Assembly (NCBI RefSeq): GCF_030272615.1
Contig: NC_081406.1
Span: 168,722,361-168,786,360 of the forward strand
Origin: Cryptomeria japonica
Taxonomy: Eukaryota; Streptophyta; Pinopsida; Cupressales; Cupressaceae
Direction: 5' to 3'
Length of the DNA: 64,000 bases
In this document: positions 10,199 through 19,959 of the stretch, piece by piece
Layout of the letters: each line of letters begins with the position of its first letter
Numbering within the stretch: position 1 is the first letter of the stretch
The notes under the pieces: generated by a model
Database searches by the model: none
Seen by the model: only the letters and a program-made list of their open reading frames with translations
Told to the model about the DNA's origin: nothing
Made by a program: the position numbers and the translations under genes

Positions 10199-12433
10199 AT
10201 GGTGAGTTCGTCAGGGAGAATAGAGGTGGAGAAATTTAATGGAAGTAATTTTGAGATGTGGAAGTTGAAGATGGAAGATTTGCTAATAGATCGAGATCTT
10301 TGGGATGCTGTTGATGCGAATGTCCAAAGGCCCTCAGATCCTACTGCGGCAGCTCAGTATGATGTTATGGACCGAAAAGTCAAGGGTCTAATCAGACTGT
10401 GCCTGGCAGACTCTGTTCTAATCAATGTCCATGAAGAGAACTCTGCAAAGAAGCTATGGACTAAGCTTGGTGAGATGTATCAAGTGAAATCTTTATTAAA
10501 TCAAATTTTCTTAAGAAAGAAATTGTATTCCTTAAAGATGGAAGAGGGTGGACGAATTGCAGACCACCTAGAAGCATTCAATATGATTGTGGCTCAATTA
10601 GTATCCGTCGGTGTTAAGATGGATGAGGAGGAAAAATGTCAGATCTTGCTTTGCTCTTTGCCTGATTCGTGGGATTCTCTTGTTATGGCTATCGGTAGTA
10701 CTTCTGTTGTTTTGAAATCTGAAGACGTGGTGGGTGCCCTACTCGGTGAAGAGATGCGAAGGAAGGTATCCATCAGTTCAAAGGAAGCCCTAACTGTTCG
10801 TGGAAGACCTAAGGAGAAAGGAAAGAAGAATGAGAAGCGTGGCAAGTCCAAATCCAAAGGGAGATCAAAATCTCCTGGAAAGTCCAAAGTCATTTGCTGG
10901 AATTGCGGTAAACCGGGTCACATCCGTAAGGACTGCAAAGAAGAAAAGAAGAAGAAAAAGAAAAAGTTCGATTCTGATTCTGAGTCTGACAAGGAAGATG
11001 GCGATGCCTTTATTGCGGCTTTGGCGACTCATGCAGGTAATGATGCCTGGCTAATTGACTCAGGTGCATCTTTTCATATGACTTCCAATAGAGATTGGTT
11101 TTCTGAATATGAAGGATTTAATGGAGGTAAGGTGTACTTGGGTGATGATTCACATCTAGACATTGTTGGTCGAGGTAAAGTTAGAATCAGGTTTTCTGAT
11201 GGTAGAATAAAAAGGATTAATGGTGTGTTGCATATCCCTGGATTAAAACGAAACTTGTTATCTGTGAGCAAACTGATAGATGCAGGTGTGCAGGTAGTCT
11301 TTTCTGAAGCAGGATGTAAGATGATTAAGGGTGCTATGGTAGTTGCTAGAGGTGTCAGGTTTGGTACTTTGTATAAGCTTGAAGCATACACTGTTGAGTG
11401 TAATAGCACTTTTGTAAAAAGTAAATCTGTGGATACTTCACTGGAAGATTTGAAGGTTTCACCTTCAGCAGATGGAAATGGTTTTTGGGTACCTAAGGGT
11501 GCTCTTTCGTCTGAAGCAAAGTTACCTGCAGAGAAGACTATGTTATGGCACCAGAGACTTGGCCATATTGGAGAAAAGGGTCTAAGGACCTTGAAAAATA
11601 AAAACCTTGTTGAAGGTTTGAATGACTGTAATCTTGACTTTGATTTCTGTGAGCATTGCATTTATGGAAAACAAAACCGCGTTCAGTTTTACTCGAGTTC
11701 TCATAAAACTTGTGGTGTTTTGGATCTTATCCATTCTGATGTGTTTGGTCCAGTAGATGTCTCTTCGATTGGAAAATCCACATATTATGTTTCATTTATT
11801 GATGATTTTAGTAGAAGGACATGGGTTTATTTTCTAAAGAGTAAATCTGAAGTTTTTAGTCGTTTTAAAGAATTTAAAGCAATGGTTGAGTTGCAGACTG
11901 GAAAGAAAATAAAATGTTTGAGAACTGATAATGGCGGTGAGTTTTGCTCTAATGATTTTGATAGATTCTGTAAAGACTGTGGAATTAACAGGCAGAAGAC
12001 AACTCCGTATTCTCCACAGCAGAATGGAGTTGCAGAAAGAATGAACAGGACACTGATGGAGAAGGCTAGGAGTATGTTGAGTGGTGCTGGTCTCGAACAA
12101 AAGTTTTGGGCTGAAGCTGTTGCCACTGCTTGCTACCTGATTAATAGGTCTCCTACATCAGCTCTTGTTGATAAAATGCCTATGGAAGCATGGTCAGGTC
12201 ACAAGCCTTCATTGAGACATCTTAGAGTTTTTGGTTGCGAGGCATATGCACATGTGCCAAAGGAGAAGCGAACAAAGTTGGAGAACAAGGCTGTGAAATG
12301 TATCTTCATCGGGTATAGTTATGGTGTGAAAGGATACAAGCTTTGGGACCCTGTTGCACAAAAGGTAATTCATAGTAGAAGTGTTATTTTTAGAGAAATT
12401 AAGTCTCCTTCTGTTGCATTGCAGCCAGAATAG
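10199..12433 (+). CDS. Copia A Gag-protease-integrase part of polyprotein
   Basis: 744 codons to an in-frame TAG at 12431-12433. Gag has the usual N-terminus (FNGSNFEMWKLKM) and a CX2CX4HX4C zinc knuckle, CWNCGKPGHIRKDC, at residues 233-246 after a Lys/Ser-rich stretch. The aspartic protease motif DSGASFHM starts at residue 287. The pre-integrase motif WHQRLGH is near residue 450. The integrase catalytic residues are D514, D577 (DNGGEF) and E613, with the canonical 35-residue spacing between the last two. The start ATG at 10199 lies 113 bases after the primer site and is the first good start. The upstream domains look intact. The amber codon falls after the integrase core, in the linker before RT, so RT-RNase H would be lost unless read through. 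The downstream frame is open without a shift, which suggests a recent point mutation, probably at CAG. Confidence 0.93.
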   Translation: MVSSSGRIEVEKFNGSNFEMWKLKMEDLLIDRDLWDAVDANVQRPSDPTAAAQYDVMDRKVKGLIRLCLADSVLINVHEENSAKKLWTKLGEMYQVKSLLNQIFLRKKLYSLKMEEGGRIADHLEAFNMIVAQLVSVGVKMDEEEKCQILLCSLPDSWDSLVMAIGSTSVVLKSEDVVGALLGEEMRRKVSISSKEALTVRGRPKEKGKKNEKRGKSKSKGRSKSPGKSKVICWNCGKPGHIRKDCKEEKKKKKKKFDSDSESDKEDGDAFIAALATHAGNDAWLIDSGASFHMTSNRDWFSEYEGFNGGKVYLGDDSHLDIVGRGKVRIRFSDGRIKRINGVLHIPGLKRNLLSVSKLIDAGVQVVFSEAGCKMIKGAMVVARGVRFGTLYKLEAYTVECNSTFVKSKSVDTSLEDLKVSPSADGNGFWVPKGALSSEAKLPAEKTMLWHQRLGHIGEKGLRTLKNKNLVEGLNDCNLDFDFCEHCIYGKQNRVQFYSSSHKTCGVLDLIHSDVFGPVDVSSIGKSTYYVSFIDDFSRRTWVYFLKSKSEVFSRFKEFKAMVELQTGKKIKCLRTDNGGEFCSNDFDRFCKDCGINRQKTTPYSPQQNGVAERMNRTLMEKARSMLSGAGLEQKFWAEAVATACYLINRSPTSALVDKMPMEAWSGHKPSLRHLRVFGCEAYAHVPKEKRTKLENKAVKCIFIGYSYGVKGYKLWDPVAQKVIHSRSVIFREIKSPSVALQPE

Positions 12434-14242
12434 ACTAAAAAAGAAGATGTGATTCAACTTCCTTCTACACCTGAAAGAGTTGAATCGAGACCCCTAGATA
12501 GGCAAGAATTTGAGGAGAGCTCGTCTAGCTCTGAATCTTCAGAAGAGGAGGAAGAACCTCCAACTCAGCTTGTTCGAAGGTCTACAAGACATAGACAACC
12601 ACCTGAAAGGTATTCACCTGATGATTGGAGATGTATTTTTGCTTTGAATACTAGTGTGGATGAACCGAAATCTGTAGAAGAGGCATTAGGTATGAATGAT
12701 GCAGAATCCTGGAAGATTGCTATGGAAGAAGAAATGGCAGCTTTGAAAAAGAATGATACATGGGATCTTGTACCATTGCCCGAAGGACGAAAATCTGTTG
12801 GTTGTAAATGGGTGTTCAAGAAAAAGATTGGTTCAGATGGAAGCATTGAGAAGTATAAAGCAAGGTTGGTTGCAAAAGGCTACTCTCAGGTTGAGGGTGT
12901 TGATTATGGTGAGATATTTTCTCCTGTTGCAAAAATGATGTCCATTAGATTTTTGCTTTCTATTGCTACTGCTTATGATTTAGAGGTTGAGCAAATGGAT
13001 GTGAAAACTGCTTTCCTTCATGGTGATTTGGAGGAAGATATTTATATGACACAGCCGGAGCACTATGTGGTGAAAGGCAAAAGTAATTTGGTCTGTAAAT
13101 TGAAGAAATCTTTGTATGGCCTCAAACAAAGTCCTAGGATGTGGTACCAGAAATTTGATACATATGTGTTGAGTTTGGGATTTGAACGTTCTAAATCAGA
13201 TCACTGTGTTTATTATAAATCTTATGGTGATCATTTCTTATTCATTGCATTGTATGTTGATGATATGTTATTCATTGGTAAAGGGAAAGGTATGATTTCA
13301 GAACTGAAGTCTCAGCTCGCTGCTAAATTTGAAATGAAAGATCTTGGTGCAGCAAAGCACATTCTTGGGATGGAAATTAGAAGAGATAGGGTGAACAGAA
13401 AGCTATGGCTAGGCCAGAGTAAGTATGTGAATTCAGTGTTACAGAGGTTCAACATGCAGAATTGTAGACCATTGAGTGTTCCTTTTACAGTTGGAATGAA
13501 ACTATCTGTTTCAGATTGTCCTACATCCCCATTGGAGATGGAAGACATGAGCAGAGTGCCTTACCAGAGTGCGGTTGGAAGCTTGATGTATGCTATGGTC
13601 TGTACTAGACCAGATATTGTCCAAGCAGTGGGAGTACTTTCTAGATATATGTCTAATCCTGGTAGAGTTCATTGGGATGGAGTCAAAAGAGTCTTTAGAT
13701 ATTTGAAGGGTACTTCAGAGTATTCTTTGTGTTATCATGGTAATTCAGTTGGAGACATGACTTCCCTTGATATCCATGGTTATGTGGATTCAGATTGGGC
13801 AGGTGATATTGATAGCAGAAGATCCACCAGTGCTTATGTGTTTACTTTGTTTGGTGGTGCAATTAGTTGGATGAGTAAGCGACAGGCTGTGGTTGCTTTA
13901 TCCACTACTGAAGCAGAGTATATGGTAGCTACTCATGCTTGTAAAGAGGCCATTTGGCTTAAGAGACTGTGTTCAGATATTGGAATAAAACAAGGTACAG
14001 TGACAGTTTACTGTGATAGTCAGAGTGCAATTAGCCTAGCTAAGAACCTGACATTTCATGCCCGGACCAAACATATTGATGTTCAATATCATTTTGTTAG
14101 AGATATGGTCGAAGATGGTAGGGTGAAGCTGGTTAAGGTGGAAACTTTGATGAATGTTGCAGATGCTTTAACTAAGGCTGTGAGCACAGAGAAGTTCAGA
14201 TGGTGTTCAGAGTCTATGGGCCTTATGGCCCCTAGCAATTGA
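12434..14242 (+). pseudogene. Copia A reverse transcriptase-RNase H part, cut off by an upstream amber codon
   Basis: This is the same frame as 10199-12433, continuing to a stop at 14240-14242. RT begins near WKIAMEEEMAALKKNDTW, with KARLVAKGYSQ, MDVKTAFLHGDL, LYGLKQSPRMWY and the catalytic YVDD at 13253-13264 (residues 1019-1022 counting the stop). RNase H motifs YVDSDWAGD, STTEAEY and ARTKHIDVQ are present. No other stop or frameshift was seen, so the 1347-codon polyprotein is intact except for one codon. Translation of this part would need stop suppression or a separate start; there is no good ATG at its beginning. Confidence 0.93.
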
Positions 14243-14286
14243 TTCACTGTGTTGACATTCCCTTCCGCTCATGCAAGGTGTTTGAC

Positions 14287-14298
14287 AAGTGGGAGATT
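14287..14298 (+). promoter_or_regulatory. Polypurine tract of Copia A
   Basis: aagtgggagatt lies directly before the 3' LTR, the expected site for plus-strand priming. Confidence 0.8.
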
Positions 14299-15183
14299 TG
14301 TTGGGAAAAATGGTGTCTCAACCTTGCATTTATGCGAGGTTACTATTTATAGTAAGTTTTCATTTGAGCATGAAATGGTGCGAAACTCTCCCTGAAGCTT
14401 CTGGTTGGCTAGATAAGCATTCCGGTAAAGTTGCGTCGCAAGGTCACAGCTAGTTTTGAAGATATTAATGTTTTCGTCTTGGAGGGGTGCAATAAAATGT
14501 TTAAACTTAATTTTGGGGACTTTAGAGGCTCCGAAACGCCCTGAAAAGTGGTCATAACTGGCGAAGCCGGTTACGAGGTGATAGAGCACTTCGCGAGCTT
14601 TCCGGTGCTTCAAACGGTTCGTCAATCGGACACTCGGTTCTCAAGTTATGGCCTCCGAAAGTTTGTACTCCTGAAATAGGAAAAATAATTTGTATCGGAT
14701 ACATAAATGAGCTGTAAAAGGGAGCGACACGTGTTGATGTGTGCTTTAACATGTCATAGAAGGGAGATAAGGTCAGCTACACCTTATTGGGTGGTTTTAG
14801 CCCATGGTTTTGTAATACCGTTTGACGGTTTCTTGTATTGTATCTCCTATTTATGAGGTGTGTGAGATAGAGGTTGTGTGTAAGAGTCTCATGGCTATTG
14901 AGTTGCCTCTGAATCTCTGATTAGTGCTACTCCTCCGAAGAGCTTGCTCTGCAAGTATGTTGTAATCTGTTTTTGATTGCTGAATAAAATATTGAGCTGC
15001 TTTTGGAGGGTGGGGTTTTTCTCCCGAAAGGGTTTTCCCCACGTAAATTACTGTGTTGTGGTATGAATGCTATTATGTCTATTTCTATTTTCTGTAACTG
15101 TTGTAACAATCTGAAAAAGTTTTGCATTACCCTCCTCTCAAGGTTAGTGTAGGAAGTTGTTTCCGCTACTTTACTTCCTTACA
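14299..15183 (+). repeat. 3' LTR of Copia A
   Basis: 885 bp, the same length as the 5' LTR, with about 21 substitutions between them by eye. Many are C/T or G/A changes clustered near 14530-14640. It is followed by the ttgag duplication at 15184-15188. Confidence 0.95.
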
Positions 15184-15188
15184 TTGAG

Positions 15189-16270
15189 CATATGCATCAA
15201 GCATGTCAGCATCAACCTCATACCCCATGGGCATGATCCACATAGTTATTGGCTCAACTGTCTCCATCAGACATTGATCCTTGTCCACCATAAAATACAC
15301 AGTTTTCTCATATTTCTCTACTATGGTCTTAGGAATTCTCTCTGTCTTTCATAGCAGCTTGGAAGTTCTTGAAATAGCCCCATAAGGTAGATATTCTCAT
15401 TACATTCTCATCTATACCCAATAATCCTTCCTTAATTTGCATAACCACCAGTTTGTCGTAAGCCCATTAGACTTTTCTTATACTGAGGATCTCATTCATG
15501 AAGTATAATGCTAAACAGATAATAAGGGATCCAAACTTGAAGGTATGTTTCTTATCTTGCTTTAATCTCTTCAAGTTTCTCATCAATTCACTTAGGAGTA
15601 CTGAACAAAGATCATACCTTTTATCCTCCTTGAGCATCAGATATGTAGTGAATATGGCAGTACTAGAGATTGAGTTCTACATGCTGGATTGATATACCTT
15701 GTATCCCACCACCATTGAGGAAAATCTTACATCTTGCTCAACTATGTCTTTGATTGTCATCGACCAGTTGGCATATTGGGAACCGGTAACAATAGCTATA
15801 GTGGTGTTCTGTACTTTCCTTAGACTAAGGATCTCACTGGTTGCACTCAAGCATGTGACTTCTTGAATAGCCTTCTTTGTAATCTTATGAAGTCTGTCTA
15901 GCCATATGAACTCATTTTGAACCCTTCTTACAATGTACTAGACCCATTCTATTTCATCAAATACCAGAAAATGGATAAACAATGCAAAACCCTTGTCATG
16001 AAGAATCTCGTATTCCGGCTTTAGATTTCCTAGACTATCCGCCATATGCTTGTTATAGAGTGTAAGAATGTCTACATTGCCAAGCTCTTCAATATCACAG
16101 TGAATGTATGCTCTGATATCTTCATTGTGAAGAACACCATATGAGATTGAAGAAAATGCTCCTTCTAGATCATCTTCAATAGATTTGAAAGGATTCTTTT
16201 TGAAAATGGACCTTTCTCTATAAAAAATTTCAACTACCAGAGGTGTAGCAATATCAGATGCAGACACCAT
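15189..16270 (-). pseudogene. C1 ORF2, N-terminal half (unknown function)
   Basis: The start is taken as the ATG at 16270 (MVSASDIATPLVVEIF); H has a matching start MASTSAIEYIANPTIIEVIK at 54313. Conserved parts in order: YGVLHNEDIRAYIH near 16140, FVDEIEWV-like region near 15945, LHKITKKAIQEVTCL near 15885, TIKDIVEQDVRFSSMVVGYKVY near 15700, FKFGSLIICLALYFMNEI near 15510, DQCLMETVEP near 15265, and PMGYEVDADMLDAYAQ ending at the Copia A insertion. D and C2 carry the same blocks in the same order. Four or more in-frame stops and a one-base shift near 15340 show this copy is dead. The hydrophobic FGSLIICL stretch is too short to call a membrane span with confidence. I cannot assign a function. 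Confidence 0.72.
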
Positions 16271-16683
16271 TGATGAATTTAGGGTTTAAAATCTCGTGAA
16301 TGGATAAATACCTCTTGATTCATAACCGGGTGCAAGAAATCATTGAAGGATCACTTCAAGCTCATATTTAGTTGCTAAACACTCCTTTACTCTGCTGCTC
16401 TACTCTTCTCTTTTGATCGCATTGTGAAGAATGAACTGTTAAGATGCCTTTTTATTCACTGAAAACCTAATTTCAAGTTGTCATAAATGCTCAACCCTAA
16501 AGTCTTCTAGATACACTATTTTTCATCATTTCATTCACTAGATTATCAAACCATTGCAAAATCTTTTGGTTATCAATTGCATAATCGATCTCCATCATCT
16601 GCAACCATCCTTGACTGGTTACAAATCTCCTCAAGGGGTTTTAAAGATCTGCATGATAATTTGCCCCGTAAGGAAAAAACGTC
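16271..16683 (-). other. Spacer between gag and ORF2 of C1
   Basis: No open frame is seen. H has a homologously placed spacer of about 300 bp (54011-54312), so Gag and ORF2 are separate cistrons in this family, and ORF2 would need its own start, a spliced RNA or reinitiation. Confidence 0.5.
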
Positions 16684-17832
16684 CTAGTTACCGGATGAGG
16701 TTCCATCACTGGATTTAGGTGCAGAGCCATGTTGCACATTTGAATCTTCCTTTCTTACCCACATCTTCTTATGTTGATCTTTGATTTCATCTACCTTTTC
16801 TTTGACTTTCTCATCTTGATTATCCTTGTTCATTAGTGCATTCCTTCTTTTGCAATATTTTGCAATATGACCTAGTTTGTTGCATACATGGAAAACAACA
16901 TTTCTTTGCATATGCCTAAAGTTCATTTGATTTTGTCTCATCCTACATTGGTTAGATATATGTCCAAACATGCCACATGCATAACATCTCTTATTCTAAA
17001 AATTATTCATCATTGTGCACATATTTGACTTGTGACCAAAGGTGTATTTGAAACATTGAATGGTAAAGGTAGGACCATTATTCATCATCCCATTATTCAT
17101 CCTACTTCTACATTGATTTTCCATATGACCGAATCTATTCCAAGTAAAACATTTACCATTGAATTTATAGGCATTAGGTTGTCTTACCAGAGGTTTCTTG
17201 TTCTTCTGTTGATGATTGCTCTGACCAAAATTGGAGGATTCTCCTTTCTCAAATCCAAGACCTCGCATGTCTTTTCCATGTCTCTGACTTTCCACCATCT
17301 CATCCACCTGGGCTGAAGTGGATTTGAACTTTTCTTTGTATTCATTGGTAGTAGTCGGCTCATCTTTGAAAGCAACAATCTGTCTTTCAAGTTCTTTTCC
17401 GTTATTCTTTGATTGCATCAACTCAAGCTTCAACTGGTCATTATCATAGGTTAGTGTGATACATTCATTTGATCTTTCCTTCAATGTTTGAGTCAGGTTT
17501 TCTTCATTCTTCTTCCGGTCTTCAATCTCCTTTGTTTGCTTCATGAAAATGGATTGCATCTCGTTCTTCAATACTGCATTCTCTCTAGCAAGCTTTTCAC
17601 ATTCATCAGTTTTGTCTTGTAGGATTTGATTCTCCACACTTTGTTCTTATTTCTCCTATAGCTTATCCATCAACTCCTTTCTCTTGTCTCTAGAGGTGTT
17701 TAATTAATCTTTTAATGTGTTAATGAAGTCTTCAGCTGCATTCAAATTTCTTTTCAAGCTACTCTTTTCCTTCATCGTTTCATCAAGATCTTTAAGTGAC
17801 ACACTAAGCTATCTTTGGAAACCAAAGTCCAT
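16684..17832 (-). pseudogene. C1 Gag: coiled coil plus zinc knuckles, with in-frame stops
   Basis: A single frame from the ATG at 17832 to the TAG at 16684, about 382 codons, with about five in-frame stops and no frameshift. The N-terminal half is a long Glu/Lys coiled coil (EIEDRKKNEENL, DNDQLKLEL). A conserved block GLGFEKGESS leads to RQPNAYKFNGKCF and a series of CCHC knuckles, some degenerate: CFTWNRFGHMENQC, CFKYTFGHKSNMC, CYACGMFGHISNQC and CNKLGHIAKYC. H Gag aligns over its whole length and is nearly the same size. The usual Copia Gag N-terminal domain is absent. Known Sireviruses carry coiled coils in Gag, so an origin from a Sirevirus Gag C-terminus is a reasonable inference. Confidence 0.78.
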
Positions 17833-17887
17833 TGATTCAATCTCCCAGATCTTCCTCAAGCTACTAGGTTTCTTTCAAGGCACAAAG

Positions 17888-17900
17888 ATCTGATACCAAT
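17888..17900 (-). promoter_or_regulatory. Primer-binding site of C1
   Basis: Minus-strand attggtatcagat adjoins the LTR end: the initiator-Met site with its last bases changed. The following leader contains agtagcttgaggaagatct, shared with H. Confidence 0.8.
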
Positions 17901-18682
17901 TGTTGGAATCAATGAACACTGAAGGGGGGGGGTGTGATCAGTGTTTCATAGTTATAAAATTTGTAAACCTAATTCTTTATCCACTGGATGCACAAGTAAA
18001 AAACTCAAATGCAAAAACACAAAGCAAATAAGCACATAACCATAACACCAATATTTTTATGTGGAAACCCAAAAAGGGAAAAACAACGGTGGGATTTGAA
18101 CCCATAATATTATTATACTATGGCCAGTAGTAGAACAGTATTACATAAGGGGAATGTACATGCATTCAGGCACACTGCCTAAAGCTCACTGCTCAATTAC
18201 AAAAGGGCTACAACCCAGAGGAAGGCACACTGCCTTACAGGATGATAGAAAATGATTACAATGAGTAATGAACTGAAGAAAAGTATCTAACTATTCTAAA
18301 TGACAATTCCAGTTAGTCACAAAGTGATATGTTGTTGTTGTTCTGATAAACTATTATGATCTACTCTACTACTAATTACCCGATCAACAAAACTTAAGGT
18401 GCGCATGTGAAACTGTGCTCAATCACTCCCAAAATCATCTCTTCACACAAAAACATTATCCAAGTCGATCTTATATATCCATACTAACAAATTTGATCTC
18501 CCACAAGGGATTCTCAAAATATCAAAATATGAAACATGTAGCTTTAAGTCAGATCAAATATTCACAAAACCATATTTCAAATCCAAAACACATGATCACA
18601 TGCTTCCCATAAGTTGATCCAATTACCTAGAACTTACCAACAACCACTAGAATCACCTCAAAGAAACCAGTCCACATGTTAC
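17901..18682 (-). repeat. 5' LTR of C1, distal-to-insertion part (U5 side)
   Basis: The plus strand starts tgttggaatcaatgaacact. It is interrupted at 18682 by Copia B and resumes at 38236. The copy of the U5 hairpin is at 18152-18167. The last five bases, gttac (18678-18682), are the B target duplication. Confidence 0.85.
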
Positions 18683-19901
18683 TTTTGGTCATTTGGTGGA
18701 ATTGATTATATGTTGCATTAATGTTTTGTCATTGATGCCAACACTAGCTGTTTGGATGCTTTGCCGACACCCTTCTGGTCTCAATAGGTTGAGTGGTTTC
18801 TGGTTGGTTTGGATCCAACATGATCCGGTAGGCTCTAGTATAGTTGGGTGATGGAATTGGCTTGTTCATGATACTTGTGCTTATATTCGGTTAGTTGGTT
18901 TTGGTCTGGTGATTGGATGCTATCCGGCTTGCTTAGAAGTTTGGTTTCTGGTTCTGGCGAGGGTTTCACTAGTAGATATTTTGATGAATATCTTTGATGA
19001 ATTGCATAAATGTTGTTGGTCCAGCTTCTAGTGGAGTTTCAGGATGCTGTTGGTGATCATATTCGAGACATGGTAGATGGAGATCATTGTTGTAGTGTGT
19101 GGACCTATACTGGGTCCCAGTTGATCTAGGTTATGGAACAGATTTAATGTAACATGTGGATTGGACATCTCAATGTATATCCGGTATGTCTTATGTGGTG
19201 GATATTATTTATTTGGTCTAAGGCCAACATGGTTTGTAATTATGTAATTAGTTTATTGTTTGGTGGCTGACCTAATTATTTATGGTTGAGGGTTTGTATA
19301 TATAGATGTAAGATCTCATTATAGATCATCATGGTTATGGTTAGAGGTCATGATCAGAGACTATAATATGTGAATAATATAATATCATTCAGGAAGAGGA
19401 TTTGGTTGATCGTTGGAGATCAAATTGGATTTATGTAAGATGATCTAGTCCTCTGATATTGAGCTTAACCAGAACCATACTCAGGCATAGGAGATCTATC
19501 TTTTGTAGTTCAACACTTCTCCGGATTGTAGTCTAGATTTATATGTAGTCAGTGAGGCTCCTTTTGTGATGAGAAATGCGCTCTAGGTTGTTGGCCTTCC
19601 TACAAGTGCAGGGCCCTCAATTGTAATTCACATACTTACTGCAAAAGTATTATCTGATTGTGGGTAGGCTTCCCACCATGGTTTTTCCCTTTATCGGGTT
19701 TTCCATGTATAAATCGTTTTGTTATGTGGATGGTTGTTATTATGTGATTATTGTTTATGCTTAATTGGTTTAACTACTATTTTGGTATTAATGTTTTGGG
19801 TTCTGGTATTAAAGTTTTAAATTGCTAATAGTTTCAGTAATCTGTGACAATTGATTCACCCCCCCTCTCAGTTATCTTCCAGTTATTTGAACTGTCTAAC
19901 A
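18683..19901 (+). repeat. 5' LTR of Copia B
   Basis: TATA-like tatatatag lies at 19297-19305. The conserved gctctaggttgttggcc block and degraded hairpin (19599-19612) follow, then the caccatggtttttcccttt...gggttttccatgta U5 block and the C-tract tgattcaccccccctctcag. The LTR ends ctgtctaaca. Confidence 0.9.
19599..19612 (+). other. U5 hairpin, Copia B version (one mismatch)
   Basis: cctac, loop aagt, gcagg: the A opposite C is one mismatch in an otherwise 5-bp stem. The 3' LTR copy has cctat. The position relative to the tctaggttgttggcctt block matches H and G. Confidence 0.45.
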
Positions 19902-19918
19902 ATTTGTATCAGAGCTTT
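19902..19918 (+). promoter_or_regulatory. Primer-binding site of Copia B
   Basis: atttgtatcagagcttt directly follows the LTR; it is the initiator-Met site with one base changed (ttg for tgg). The leader ctctatagaaagcttaaccgcttgagg resembles that of H. Confidence 0.8.
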
Positions 19919-19959
19919 GGTCCTCTCTATAGAAAGCTTAACCGCTTGAGGAATATCCT

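Larger units (their letters stand above)
9187..15183 (+). mobile_element. Copia A: nearly complete Ty1/Copia retrotransposon inserted in C1 ORF2
   Basis: It has two 885-bp LTRs (9187-10071, 14299-15183), a 5-bp target duplication ttgag (9182-9186 and 15184-15188), an initiator-Met primer site, one gag-pol frame of about 1347 codons and a polypurine tract. By-eye alignment of the LTRs shows about 21 substitutions in 885 positions and no indels, mostly transitions, so the insertion is moderately old. The homologous locus in C2 (around 46515) runs uninterrupted through gttgagcata, confirming the empty site. The frame carries a single amber stop. Its LTR ends lack the G-tract signature of the B/C/G/H group, so it is a different Copia lineage. 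Confidence 0.95.
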
